DNA of 46,532 nt, taken from positions 1 to 46,532 of the forward strand of contig CAZTDD010000043.1 of the NCBI GenBank assembly GCA_964612675.1. The letters are read 5' to 3'. The DNA comes from CAZTDD01 sp964612675 (GTDB taxonomy: Bacteria > Hinthialibacterota > Hinthialibacteria > Hinthialibacterales > JAKPRU01). Positions within the stretch are counted from its first letter, which is position 1. Each line of letters opens with the position of its first letter. Shown in pieces: positions 31,547 through 40,029 of the stretch. Under the pieces are notes generated by a model, which was not told the DNA's origin, did not search any database, and saw only the letters and a program-made list of their open reading frames with translations. Both the position numbers and the translations under genes were made by a program.

Positions 31547-33016
31547 ATGATTGAGCCCCGGAAATCGATTGGTTGGGCGACACTGTTGATAGTCGGACTG
31601 TCATTCGCGTGCTTCGCCGAAGAGTTCGCATCTCATGACTGGGACGGCGGAAGTCTAACGTTGAGCGACGGAGACGTGATTTGGGGTATCCATAGGAACC
31701 TGGGGATGCTGGTCATACCGCCGGATGCGAAGGTGACTGTTCTTCCCTATGACGCAATGACACCGGGCTCGGGGACGCTCGAACTGCACGCCGAGACAGT
31801 TCTTATCGATGGAATCCTGTCGGCTGTAGGGGCGGGCTACGAAGGAGGAGCCGGCGGTGGCGGCGGCGGGGGAGCGGCTCAGGCCCGCGATGAGAAGGAA
31901 GCAGGTCTGGGCGGTGAGGGAGGGTCGGGCGACACGGCTCTCCAAGAAGGTGAACCGGGCAATCCGGGCAAAACGGGAGAGGATCGAGGGGGAGGCAACG
32001 GTGGAGCCGGAGGTCAAGGAAAGGGCTTGTACGGAGGCATTGGAGGCGCAGGGGGTCGAGGAAAGAGCGATAGCAGCGGCCGTCCCGGCACCAATGGGGC
32101 GGACGGCGGATATGACGCAACGGAAGGAAACGAGGATTTCACAACAGACACGTCGCTCCGGATGGGCTCCGGCGGTGGCGGCGGCGGTGGAGGAGCCGGC
32201 GGCGGCACCAAAGAGGGAGAATGGTGGGACTGGGAGCCCGTCTGGTATGGGTCCGGCGGGGGTGGCGGCGGTGGAGCCGCAGGCGGAACCGGCGGTGGGT
32301 ACATTAAGCTGTTCGCGTCACAATTGATGATCCTCCGTGGCGAGATCAACGCCTCCGGGACCATGGGAACGAACGGCGGAACCGGCAGCGTAGGCCGCAT
32401 CGAAGGAGAAAACGTCTGGGGAGGCGACGGCGCCGATGGAGCCGATGTTGGACAGTCCGAAGACGGCTCCGGGGGCACCGGTGGAAAAGAACTCCAGGAC
32501 GCGAATAAAGGCGGGAATGGGGGTGACGGAGGATCCGGGGCCGGCGGGGGCATCCTCCTCGCTTGTACACAACTGAACGGGCTGTTTCTAACAGGGCCGA
32601 TTAAGACCCTTGGCGGTGGCGGACAAACGTCCAACGGCGGGACGGTCAAGATTATGTATGTCGGCGACCAGATTCATCTTTCCTCAGAGATTGAGGCCGG
32701 GCGAATACACGAGGGAGATCTTTACTTGGAACCAACTCCTACAAACACGATTCCTCCGACCCCCACCCCGGAGCCGGAGCCGACTCCTACGCTTGAAGAT
32801 ACGCCGACACCGGAAGCCACTCCGACACCCGAGGATACTCCAACACCGGAAGAGACCCCGACGCCGACCGCCACAGCCACGGCGACACCCAGTTCAACCC
32901 CAACGAAGAAGCCATCGAGTGAACCGGGATCGCTGAAATCGGACCTGAACAATGATGGTGTGATCAACTATAAGGATCTGTATATATTTCACATGGAATG
33001 GATGAGATCCCGATAG
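31547..33016 (+). CDS. secreted glycine-rich protein with TP linker and dockerin-like end
   Basis: A 489-residue protein. A signal peptide (about 1-26, WATLLIVGLSFACFAEE) is followed by a short folded part (to about residue 95). A region of about 280 residues rich in GG, GGGGGG and GxGG runs follows, including acidic and Asn residues (GGAGGQGKGLYGGIGGAGG; GADGADVGQSEDGSGG). A proline-threonine linker (TPTP repeats, about 400-455) comes next, then a calcium-loop motif SDLNNDGVINYKDLYIFHMEW at the end, a half-dockerin pattern. The Gly-rich part resembles cell-surface or extracellular matrix proteins. GGAG lies before the ATG and a strong bidirectional terminator follows the stop. Confidence 0.75.
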   Translation: MIEPRKSIGWATLLIVGLSFACFAEEFASHDWDGGSLTLSDGDVIWGIHRNLGMLVIPPDAKVTVLPYDAMTPGSGTLELHAETVLIDGILSAVGAGYEGGAGGGGGGGAAQARDEKEAGLGGEGGSGDTALQEGEPGNPGKTGEDRGGGNGGAGGQGKGLYGGIGGAGGRGKSDSSGRPGTNGADGGYDATEGNEDFTTDTSLRMGSGGGGGGGGAGGGTKEGEWWDWEPVWYGSGGGGGGGAAGGTGGGYIKLFASQLMILRGEINASGTMGTNGGTGSVGRIEGENVWGGDGADGADVGQSEDGSGGTGGKELQDANKGGNGGDGGSGAGGGILLACTQLNGLFLTGPIKTLGGGGQTSNGGTVKIMYVGDQIHLSSEIEAGRIHEGDLYLEPTPTNTIPPTPTPEPEPTPTLEDTPTPEATPTPEDTPTPEETPTPTATATATPSSTPTKKPSSEPGSLKSDLNNDGVINYKDLYIFHMEWMRSR

Positions 33017-33048
33017 TGGCGAGAATTCGAAGTCAGCCTTTCTAATGA

Positions 33049-33080
33049 AAAACGCCCCGCCGGAGATGGCGGGGCGTTTT
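33049..33080. terminator. bidirectional Rho-independent terminator
   Basis: AAAACGCCCCGCC and GGCGGGGCGTTTT form a perfect 13-bp inverted repeat with a 6-nt loop, with A-runs on one side and T-runs on the other. It sits between the convergent dockerin protein and the 424-residue protein. Confidence 0.92.
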
Positions 33081-33104
33081 GTTCGATAAGCGATTGCTGC
33101 AAGG

Positions 33105-34379
33105 TTAGGCGACAAACCCGAGTCCAAGGCCTTGTCCGCCCTTATTCTGTTGTGCGTTCTCCTCAGCCTTCTGTTTCTGGTCTTCGATCGCCTGTTTCTG
33201 CATTTCAAGCGATTCCTCAAGGATCTGCTTCTTCGTATCCGCTTCGACATCCTCAATCTGAGGAGGCTGTTTCGCCGCAAGAAGATTACCGAAGACGTTG
33301 TTGGTTGTATCCAAGAAGTGTGTCAACCCCTGCTGGGATTTCTCATTCATTTCGGTAAGAAACTCGGGACCGAATCCCATCTCCTCCAGCTCCTTACCGA
33401 AGGTCTCCTGGATATCTCCAAAGAACGTATCGAGAGCAGAGGAAACCTGCTCTTGAACGTTGCCGATCAGCGCCTGGGTGGCATTCAGCAGGTCCCCAAC
33501 ATTGTCGGGCGACGTTGTGAGCACATTGGAAACGGCGTCCAGGAACCCGCCGAGTTCCGCACTTTCATCATTCGCGCTCAAGTCCTCGACTTGTGACAGG
33601 AAGCTGTCGAGATTCTCTCCGGATATGGAGATGTTCATTTTGTATTCGTTGGATAGCTGACCCCCGACTGAGAGAACTCGTCCGCCCATCTCAGAACCTT
33701 GGGCCTGCTCCACTTGGGCAGCGACGCGTTCCGTAGAGGAATAAAAGACACGTGCCTCCCAATCCCGTGTCGCGAGCAGTCGTTCATACTCGACGGTGGT
33801 TTCCTGCATATAACGCGCTGAAGCCATCTCCATTCGGCCCGCGTTTGCGGCGACTTCCTGCTCGCCTTCATATCCTTCCGCAACCTGAATCCCGGCGGCT
33901 CTCGATTCAGCGAGACCGACCTCGATGTCCAGATCGAAGGAACCGTCGGCGTTAATTTTCAGGTCAATCGATGCTTCGTAGCGACCGTCCTCGCTCACAA
34001 ATACCTGCTGGGTTGTTCCGTTTGTCAGTTGAGCATCGCGAACGGCTTCTTCGATTGCGTCCTCAGTAAAGTTACTCAGTTCGACTTTATCGGAGTCTTT
34101 TTCGCGTTCGGTGCGTTCTTCTTCATCATCTTTTTCGTCGGGCCGGGAGACAGAACGATCCGGGGGGTTTGCTCTGTACTGCTGAATTCTGGACGCCAGG
34201 TCGCCTAAGACGTTTCGGGCGGGCGCGTTCCTTGGGGAGAATTGGTTCAGACGGTTTTGGGTTGCGTTTTCGTTTCCGTGCCCCTCGCCGATACGGTTTC
34301 CATTCATGAAACCATTGAGGAGCCCCATGGGTGAGCCTATACTGTTGCTGAGCGCGTGTAGTTGAGGAACTGAAGCCAT
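33105..34379 (-). CDS. hypothetical protein, 424 residues, helical
   Basis: No signal peptide or membrane segment. An N-terminal unstructured stretch rich in Asn, Gly and Arg is followed by an acidic/basic linker (KDDEEERTEREKDSDKVELSNF). A middle part has strands (YEASIDLKINADGSFDLDIEV) and later regions are helical, ending with Gln/Lys-rich helices (EMQKQAIEDQKQKAEENAQQNKGG). The DKVELS motif is similar to DRVEIS of the protein at 41420. I do not recognise the family. The gene is convergent with the dockerin protein across a terminator and divergent from pdxA. AAAGGA lies 11 nt before the ATG. Confidence 0.6.
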   Translation of the reverse strand: MASVPQLHALSNSIGSPMGLLNGFMNGNRIGEGHGNENATQNRLNQFSPRNAPARNVLGDLASRIQQYRANPPDRSVSRPDEKDDEEERTEREKDSDKVELSNFTEDAIEEAVRDAQLTNGTTQQVFVSEDGRYEASIDLKINADGSFDLDIEVGLAESRAAGIQVAEGYEGEQEVAANAGRMEMASARYMQETTVEYERLLATRDWEARVFYSSTERVAAQVEQAQGSEMGGRVLSVGGQLSNEYKMNISISGENLDSFLSQVEDLSANDESAELGGFLDAVSNVLTTSPDNVGDLLNATQALIGNVQEQVSSALDTFFGDIQETFGKELEEMGFGPEFLTEMNEKSQQGLTHFLDTTNNVFGNLLAAKQPPQIEDVEADTKKQILEESLEMQKQAIEDQKQKAEENAQQNKGGQGLGLGFVA

Positions 34380-34466
34380 TGTAAATTCATCCTTTCCGAG
34401 GCATTAGCAATCTATAGGAATATATCGGCAGCTTTCCCAACCACCTTAAGCGACCTGTGAGAAGAA

Positions 34467-35561
34467 ATGGCACAATCCGAGCAATTCCACAGAAAAAACC
34501 GCCCAAAACGGATCGTTCTCACCATGGGAGATCCTTCCGGAGTGGGGCCAGAGATAATATGTAAAGCATTGACCAACAATCAGTTAGATCGATCTAATTC
34601 ATATGCTGTGATAGGGATTCCACAGATATTGGAACTCTGTGCGAGACGTCTCAAAGCTCCGCTTGAATTCAGCAAAGCCGATTCCGCTGAGGGATTGTTT
34701 TCCGGGAGTAACAACTTGATACAAGTACTTGAACCGGAAGGACTTTCTCCCTTTGAATTCGAGTTAGGTGTAGCTCAAGCGTCGTGTGGTGAGGCGGCAT
34801 TTCGAGTGATTACCAGTGCTATCGATTTGGCGCTTCGCGGGCTTTGCGACGCGGTAGTGACTGCGCCAATTTGTAAAGAAGCGCTTCATATGGCAGGACA
34901 TACGAAGTGGCCCGGCCACACGGAGATCTTCCAGGACCTCACCGGAGCTCGAACCTCTGCGTTGATGCTCATCGCGGACAAGTTTCGGGTGATTCACGTG
35001 ACAAACCACATGGCGCTACGTGAGACTTCCTCATTAATTAAGAAGGATCGAATCATTGAAGTTATTGAACTTGCGAACGATTCCCTAATGCAGATTGACA
35101 AGAAACTGCCTCGATTGGCGATAGCATCGTATAATCCCCATGCGGGAGAAGGGGGACTTTTTGGGCAGGAAGAGCTCGAGGAGATTATCCCTGCGGTGCA
35201 GGAAGCGGAACGGCTCGGTTTTAACGTTCAAGGACCTTTTCCGCCGGACACGATTTTCCCGAAGATGGTCGGCGGACTTTATGACGGTGTCGTAGCGATG
35301 TATCACGATCAGGGGCATATCGCGTTCAAACTCCACAATTTTCACTACGATCCGGAGCGGGATGAATGGGATGAAGTGACCGGTGTCAATGTGACCCTCG
35401 GCCTGCCCATCATTCGGACATCTGTGGATCATGGGACGGCGTTCGATCTCGCCGGAACGGGAAAAGCATCGGAAAGGTCGCTGTTGGACGCGATTCACGT
35501 GGCTCTACTTTTATGCGACCGTTATATGGGAAAAGGGGAAAGCGTCCCCAACGGGAGTTGA
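34467..35561 (+). CDS. pdxA: 4-hydroxythreonine-4-phosphate dehydrogenase (PdxA)
   Basis: A 364-residue PdxA, an enzyme of pyridoxal 5'-phosphate synthesis (DXP-dependent route). The signature GDPSGVGPEI is near residues 22-31, GHTKWPGHTEIFQDLTG carries the first metal-binding His, and MYHDQGHIAFKL and VNVTLGLPIIRTSVDHGTAFDLAGTG the later ones. GAGAAG lies before the ATG. The last codons (SVPNGS, stop at 35559-35561) are antisense to the 3' end of tRNA-Glu, so gene and tRNA overlap by 19 nt. Confidence 0.93.
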   Translation: MAQSEQFHRKNRPKRIVLTMGDPSGVGPEIICKALTNNQLDRSNSYAVIGIPQILELCARRLKAPLEFSKADSAEGLFSGSNNLIQVLEPEGLSPFEFELGVAQASCGEAAFRVITSAIDLALRGLCDAVVTAPICKEALHMAGHTKWPGHTEIFQDLTGARTSALMLIADKFRVIHVTNHMALRETSSLIKKDRIIEVIELANDSLMQIDKKLPRLAIASYNPHAGEGGLFGQEELEEIIPAVQEAERLGFNVQGPFPPDTIFPKMVGGLYDGVVAMYHDQGHIAFKLHNFHYDPERDEWDEVTGVNVTLGLPIIRTSVDHGTAFDLAGTGKASERSLLDAIHVALLLCDRYMGKGESVPNGS

Positions 35562-35614
35562 ACCCGTGCTGCAGGCTTGAAAGGCCTGTGTCCTAACCAC
35601 TAGACGATGGGGAC
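35543..35614 (-). tRNA. tRNA-Glu (anticodon UUC)
   Basis: A full cloverleaf: a 7-bp acceptor stem GTCCCCA/TGGGGAC, D-arm with GTGGTTAGGACA, an anticodon stem CAGGC/GCCTG around loop CTTTCAA (anticodon TTC), and a T-arm with GTTCAACTC. CCA is not encoded. Its last bases overlap the end of pdxA on the other strand. Confidence 0.96.
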
Positions 35615-35631
35615 GTTATGAACCAATCCGC

Positions 35632-35704
35632 TGAGTGGGGAGGGGATCGAACCCTCGGCCCTGGGATTAAAAGTCCCATGCTCTGCCAGCTGAGCTACCC
35701 ACCC
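35632..35704 (-). tRNA. tRNA-Lys (anticodon UUU)
   Basis: A full cloverleaf: acceptor GGGTGGG/CCCACTC with one G-T pair, D-arm AGCTCAGCTGGCAGAGCA, an anticodon stem TGGGA/TCCCA around CTTTTAA (anticodon TTT), and a T-arm with GGGTTCGATCCCC. CCA is not encoded. It lies 17 bp upstream (in transcript sense) of tRNA-Glu. Confidence 0.96.
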
Positions 35705-35717
35705 CAACCATTCTTTG

Positions 35718-35746
35718 AGTATACAAAACGATAAGGATGCCAGAAA
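35718..35746 (-). promoter_or_regulatory. promoter of the tRNA-Lys/tRNA-Glu unit
   Basis: On the minus strand TTTCTG (35741-35746) and TATACT (35718-35723) are 17 bp apart, and the tRNA starts 13 bp after the -10. A second pair, TTGAAA/TATAGT with 16-bp spacing (35825-35852), lies further upstream. A GGATGC/GCATCC hairpin (35735-35752) overlaps the -35 element of the nearer one. Confidence 0.6.
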
Positions 35747-35824
35747 GCATCCCAATGATAGGGAAATCGTCTATTCCGGTCATCCTTGCACGCGACTTTG
35801 AGTGCAAAAGCCAAACAGCTTATT

Positions 35825-35852
35825 ACTATACCGCGTCCGTAAAGCGTTTCAA
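35825..35852 (-). promoter_or_regulatory. second candidate promoter upstream of the tRNA unit
   Basis: TTGAAA (35847-35852) and TATAGT (35825-35830) on the minus strand, 16 bp apart, about 120 bp upstream of tRNA-Lys. Confidence 0.5.
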
Positions 35853-35945
35853 GACCTGTATCTTCTTTCTTGGCGATGACCGGAAGGCATCTGATGAGGT
35901 TGTTACCGTTGGCCCAGCGTCCATACCGCACTCGTCTCCATTACT

Positions 35946-36148
35946 TGACGGCGTCGCAAAAAGTCGGAAAAACGGATTTCAACCCCCTCCTAACCTCCCC
36001 CGATCTTCGGGGGAGGAAAAAGAAACGAGCGTGTCTGCAGCGTATCCTCCCCCAAGAGGGACACGCTTGCGTGGCCGAAGGTAGGGGAGATTCAGAGGGA
36101 ATTGACACCTCACTTCCCGCTTCCCGACGACTTTTTGCGACGGCGTCA
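35946..36148. mobile_element. MITE-like repeat family B (complete copy)
   Basis: About 203 bp. The ends are 21-bp inverted repeats with 20 of 21 bases alike: TGACGGCGTCGCAAAAAGTC plus G at 35946-35966, and its reverse form at 36128-36148. The interior has a CCCCCGATCTTCGGGGG hairpin and the GAGGGACACGCTTGCGTGGC segment. The right end stops exactly one base before the lon stop codon. It is non-coding. Partial copies lie at 499-680, 13524-13597 and 23236-23612. Confidence 0.9.
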
Positions 36149-38557
36149 TTATTTGCTCGCTTTCTTCTTGTCCTTTTTACGAGATTTCTTCTTACCGTCA
36201 GCAGAATCGGTCAAAGCCAGATCAAAGACCTGGTCAACATCGTCGACGTAGACCACATCAAGCCCTTCCCTGAGGACTTCGTCGATATCTTCGAACAACG
36301 CGCGGTTGCGGCCGGGCAGAATCAAAGTTTTGATACCGGCCCGTTTGGCGGCGAGGATTTTCTCTTTGATTCCGCCGACGGGGAGTACATCGCCGGTCAG
36401 AGTAATTTCGCCTGTCATGGCTACATCTTTCCGAACTGGACGTCCCGACATGATGGAAGCGACGGCCGTGGCCATGGTCACGCCTGCGGAAGGACCGTCC
36501 TTGGGCACGGAACCAGCGGGCACATGAACGTGGAGTCCATTCTTCCTGAAATCGTCGGGAGAAATGTCCAATGCGTCGCATCTGGATTGGACGCACGATA
36601 TTGCGGCCTTGGCGGATTCCTGCATGACGTCGCCGAGCTGACCGGTAAGGATCAGGCCGTTTGTGCCTGGACGATTGACCGCCTCGATGAACAGGATTTC
36701 TCCGCCGGCCTCCGTCCAAGCCATTCCAGTCGCGACACCCGGTTTTTCCGTGCGTCTGGCCAATTCGGGGAAATGCTGTTCCGGTCCAAGGAACTCGCGG
36801 ACGAGATCTTTGTTCACATGCATCGGCATCTGTGCGCCTTTTGACTCCCGCACGGCCACCTTCCGGCAGATGGAACCCAGGACCCTTTCGAGATTTCTGA
36901 CGCCGGCTTCATGGGTGTAGGAGCCGATAACGTAGGAAAGAGCGTCATCGTCGATGAAGATCGCCCCCTCCTTAAGTCCATGCTGTTTGAGGAGGTCGGG
37001 TATCAGGTGGCGGCGGGCGATCTGGGTCTTCTCTTCGGTGATATAGCCGGAGAGTCGGATCTCTTCCATGCGGTCGCGTAACGCCGGTTGTGCCCGTTCG
37101 ATGTTATTCGCGGTCGTGATGAAGAGGACTTCCGACAGATCGATATCGACTTCCATGTAGTGATCGCGGAAGGTGTTGTTTTGCTCCGGGTCGAGGACTT
37201 CGAGGAGAGCGGAAGAAGGGTCTCCGCGCCAGTCGGCGCCGACCTTATCGATCTCGTCGAGCATGAAGACGGGATTGCGGCTGCCGGTTCGCTTAATCTG
37301 CTGAACGATGGCTCCGGGGAGAGCGCCGATATAGGTACGGCGGTGACCGCGAATCTCGGCTTCGTCCCTCATACCGCCGAGGCTGAGGCGGACAAACTTG
37401 CGTCCGAGCGCACGTGCGATCGACTGCCCGAGGGATGTTTTGCCGACTCCGGGAGGGCCAACAAAGCAGAGAATCGGTGAACGGAGTTGCGATCCGCGCT
37501 GCCGGACAGCAAGGTACTCGATGAGTCGTTCCTTGACTCGTTTCAAGTCGTAGTGATCTTCATCCAGAATTCGTTGTGCTTCGTCGAGATCGATCTTGTC
37601 TTCGGTGCGAACGTTCCACGGATAATCCAGCAGCCAATCGAGGTAGTCTCGAACGAGCGGATATTCGGGGGAAGCGGGAGAAATGCGGTCCAAACGTCCG
37701 AGTTCTTTATCCACAACGTTGCGGACTTCTTCGGGTAGATCCGCTTTCTCGGAGCGCTCGCGGAGTTCGGTTGTATCGGCCGAATGTGAGTCGGCCTCCC
37801 CGAGTTCTCGCTGGATTGCCTTGAGCTGCTGACGCAGCACATGTTCTCTCTGCGCCTTGCTCATTTCCTCGGTAACGCTCTCCTGAATCTTCGAACCCAG
37901 TTCGATCAAATCCGCCTCGTGCGAGAGTGCGGAGAGCGCTTTTCGAAGTTTCTCGTTAGCGGATTCCAGTTCGAGGAGTTGCTGCTGTTCTTCCGCCGCC
38001 ATCCGAGTAAGAGCGACTCCCAGATAGGCGAGGCGGTGTGGATTTTCGATAGAAGCCGCGACGGACTGCATTTCGTCGGGGATCATGGGCATCTGCCGGA
38101 TGATATTCTGGCACATTTCGACGACACGCCGCATCAGCGCCTGGATCTCGTCCGTCATCTCCCAGGGTTCGTCAACCACTTCGACCCGCGCAACAAAAGC
38201 TTCGTCTTCCTCAGCGATTTCGAGGACTCGGATTTTATTGAAGCCGTGTGCGAGAATCCTCATACTGCCGTCTTCTTCGTGCCCCAGGCGGATCACGACG
38301 CAGGCGGTTCCCATTCTCGCGACAGCGTCGACGATTGCAACATCTTCCGACTGATCTTTGATGTACAGACCGGCGAATACACGTTCTTCCTGTAGAGCCC
38401 TTTCGACGGCACGTCTCGACCTGGATTCCTGAACGGCGAGGGGAGCGCTCATCGAGGGGAAAATGACGCTATTCTTCAAAGGAACGACCGGGATTCTCTC
38501 CGGAACAGCAGGTTGTCCCTGAAATTGTTCTTGTGATTCCACGACAACATTCTCCAT
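36149..38557 (-). CDS. lon: ATP-dependent Lon protease
   Basis: An 802-residue LonA. It has the N-terminal substrate-binding domain (PVVPLKNSVIFPSMSAPLAV onward), coiled middle, and an AAA+ domain with Walker A GPPGVGKTS (367-375) and Walker B-type VFMLDEIDKVG. The C-terminal serine protease has Ser690 in PKDGPSAG and the GGIKEK lysine near 733. The C-terminus adds a lysine-rich tail (KKKSRKKDKKKASK). It degrades misfolded and specific regulatory proteins in the cytoplasm. It starts 3 bp after hsp20, so the two stress genes form an operon. Confidence 0.96.
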   Translation of the reverse strand: MENVVVESQEQFQGQPAVPERIPVVPLKNSVIFPSMSAPLAVQESRSRRAVERALQEERVFAGLYIKDQSEDVAIVDAVARMGTACVVIRLGHEEDGSMRILAHGFNKIRVLEIAEEDEAFVARVEVVDEPWEMTDEIQALMRRVVEMCQNIIRQMPMIPDEMQSVAASIENPHRLAYLGVALTRMAAEEQQQLLELESANEKLRKALSALSHEADLIELGSKIQESVTEEMSKAQREHVLRQQLKAIQRELGEADSHSADTTELRERSEKADLPEEVRNVVDKELGRLDRISPASPEYPLVRDYLDWLLDYPWNVRTEDKIDLDEAQRILDEDHYDLKRVKERLIEYLAVRQRGSQLRSPILCFVGPPGVGKTSLGQSIARALGRKFVRLSLGGMRDEAEIRGHRRTYIGALPGAIVQQIKRTGSRNPVFMLDEIDKVGADWRGDPSSALLEVLDPEQNNTFRDHYMEVDIDLSEVLFITTANNIERAQPALRDRMEEIRLSGYITEEKTQIARRHLIPDLLKQHGLKEGAIFIDDDALSYVIGSYTHEAGVRNLERVLGSICRKVAVRESKGAQMPMHVNKDLVREFLGPEQHFPELARRTEKPGVATGMAWTEAGGEILFIEAVNRPGTNGLILTGQLGDVMQESAKAAISCVQSRCDALDISPDDFRKNGLHVHVPAGSVPKDGPSAGVTMATAVASIMSGRPVRKDVAMTGEITLTGDVLPVGGIKEKILAAKRAGIKTLILPGRNRALFEDIDEVLREGLDVVYVDDVDQVFDLALTDSADGKKKSRKKDKKKASK

Positions 38558-38560
38558 TTC

Positions 38561-38977
38561 TTAGCCCGCAGAAAAGGCGGATTTGGGGACTCGAATCTCC
38601 ATAAGGCCATTGTTCATGGTTGTTTGAACCGATTCGGAGTCGATAGCCTCGCGAAATCGGATGACTTTCTGAAACCGGCCCATAGAGATTTCTATCTGGT
38701 AATAGGAAGAGATCGGCCGTTTGACCGGCAGGACGCGTTCACCGCGGATAATGAGGCGGTCCCCATCGACAATGACGATGGTCTGTTCAGTGGTCAATCC
38801 GGCCAATTCGGCGAGGATAACGATATCCTGCTCATCCTCGAAAATCGTGGTATTGGGTACCCACTCGTAGGGGTCTCCACTGGTGCGAGGATCGTGAATC
38901 ACCCGTCCCAGATAGTTGATCTGCGTGCAATGCTCAACAGTTACGATTCTTTCAAAACACGAACATCGTTGTCTCAT
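38561..38977 (-). CDS. small heat shock protein (Hsp20 family)
   Basis: A 138-residue alpha-crystallin-type chaperone. The conserved domain lies at about 40-130, with WVPNTTIFEDEQDIVILAELAGL, VDGDRLIIRGER and the C-terminal NNGLMEIRVPKS strand with a V-P-K motif; FREAIDSESVQTTMNNGLMEI matches the family closely. It binds unfolding proteins without ATP. AGGTGG lies about 8 nt before the ATG, and a promoter is at 39027-39054. Lon follows after 3 bp, making an Hsp20-Lon stress operon. Confidence 0.92.
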   Translation of the reverse strand: MRQRCSCFERIVTVEHCTQINYLGRVIHDPRTSGDPYEWVPNTTIFEDEQDIVILAELAGLTTEQTIVIVDGDRLIIRGERVLPVKRPISSYYQIEISMGRFQKVIRFREAIDSESVQTTMNNGLMEIRVPKSAFSAG

Positions 38978-39026
38978 GGGTGTACCACCTCGCCGATTCT
39001 TACAAATTTGCGTTTCCTATTCCGGT

Positions 39027-39054
39027 ATCATACAACTAAGAGAGAGCTTAACAA
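39027..39054 (-). promoter_or_regulatory. promoter of the hsp20-lon operon
   Basis: On the minus strand TTGTTA (39049-39054) and TATGAT (39027-39032) are separated by 16 bp, about 50 bp before the hsp20 ATG. No CIRCE element was found and no convincing sigma-32 site. Confidence 0.55.
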
Positions 39055-39108
39055 AAACGGCCGGGGGATCTCTAGAATTCCCCGTTTGTGAGGCAGACTT
39101 GCAGGCAT

Positions 39109-39145
39109 GAGATCGCCACGTCGCTTCGCTCCTCGCGATGACGGG
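39109..39145 (+). repeat. GATCGCCACGTCGCTTCGCTC-type dispersed repeat
   Basis: A short copy of the widely distributed element GATCGCCACGTCGCTTCGCT followed by CCTCGCGATGACGGG. The same sequence is at 44174-44207, and a shortened form at 44400-44427. Confidence 0.8.
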
Positions 39146-39255
39146 TGCCTACCGATGACCGGGGTGGGAGGGATTCTTTTGGTCGGTTGGGGAGAGTGGC
39201 GATCTGTTGTTGAGGCGAAGATTCGTTGTGGAGGCGAAGTTAGAGGAAAGTTGGA

Positions 39256-39293
39256 GAAAAGCAGGACCGCACCGTCCGGAAACGGTGCGGTCC
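39256..39293 (-). terminator. Rho-independent terminator of the bactofilin gene
   Basis: GGACCGCACCGT and ACGGTGCGGTCC form a perfect 12-bp stem with a 6-nt loop (39264-39293); on the minus strand it is followed by a TGCTTTTCT tract. It lies about 50 bp after the bactofilin stop. Confidence 0.88.
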
Positions 39294-39339
39294 GTGCTGG
39301 TGCGTCGGGGATGAGATAGTTGGTACGAGGCGGCCGGTC

Positions 39340-39879
39340 TCAGCTGGCCGATTTTGTCTCGTCCTTCTCTTTTCCGCTCCCTTTCTTGGATTCGCTTCCA
39401 CTGCTGCTGCGTCGTTCGGTGGGTTGGACATCGGCCTTTCCAACGAAGATCACTCCTTCCTCGATCTTCAGTTTGGAGGCCTGAATATCTCCCAGCAGTT
39501 CGGCTGTACTGCGGAGTTCGACAACTTCCTTCGCAGTGATGTTGCCATTGACTTTGCCTTCGACAACAGTGCTTCCAGCCTTGATTTCCGCTTTCACCCG
39601 TCCGGTCTTCCCGATCACCAAGTGTCCGTCGGTGGAGATGTCACCTTCAAAGCTACCCTCGATCTTAAGGGTGTTTTTGAATTTCAAGGTGCCCTTGAAT
39701 TGAGTATCCTCCCCAAGAGTCGTATAAGCCTGTTCTTCTTTCGGTGGCTTAGCCGGCGTAGGAGGAGGAGAACTCGACTGGCCTCCCTGGGAGGCGGGGA
39801 AATTCTTCTCGCGGTCGCTTCGCAAAATATCCACGGCTGAACATACCCCCTGTGGCGGTTTCGTCTTTGAAACAGACAC
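39340..39879 (-). CDS. bactofilin (DUF583)
   Basis: A 179-residue bactofilin, a nucleotide-free bacterial cytoskeletal filament protein. An N-terminal disordered, proline-rich stretch (SSPPPTPAKPPKEEQ) precedes the right-handed beta-helix core (about residues 55-155, TTLGEDTQFKGTLKFKNTLKIEGSFEGDISTDGHLVIGKTGRVKAEIKAGSTVVEGKVNGNITAKEVVELRS), and a disordered C-terminal tail follows. It usually polymerises at the membrane and organises cell-envelope enzymes. The start is GTG 39879, with the promoter at 39936-39964 and the terminator at 39256-39293. Confidence 0.94.
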   Translation of the reverse strand: MSVSKTKPPQGVCSAVDILRSDREKNFPASQGGQSSSPPPTPAKPPKEEQAYTTLGEDTQFKGTLKFKNTLKIEGSFEGDISTDGHLVIGKTGRVKAEIKAGSTVVEGKVNGNITAKEVVELRSTAELLGDIQASKLKIEEGVIFVGKADVQPTERRSSSGSESKKGSGKEKDETKSAS

Positions 39880-39935
39880 TCTGACAAGAACGCTTCAGAG
39901 CATCCGGATGTTTAGAACTTTTGAGACTTCCTGAT

Positions 39936-39964
39936 TTGATACCAGATCGGGCTGGTTCTGTCAA
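39936..39964 (-). promoter_or_regulatory. sigma-70-type promoter of the bactofilin gene
   Basis: On the minus strand TTGACA (39959-39964) and TATCAA (39936-39941) with a 17-bp spacer, about 55 bp before the start codon. Confidence 0.75.
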
Positions 39965-40029
39965 TGTACCGCTCATTGAAACGCTTGTACCACTCTTGTT
40001 GTGGCAATCCCGGGATAAGCATTCGCAGG

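Noticed and set aside
32014..32649. Proline-rich minus-strand frame opposite the glycine-rich protein
   Set aside because: GGN codons read in reverse give Pro; this is a shadow of the G-rich gene.
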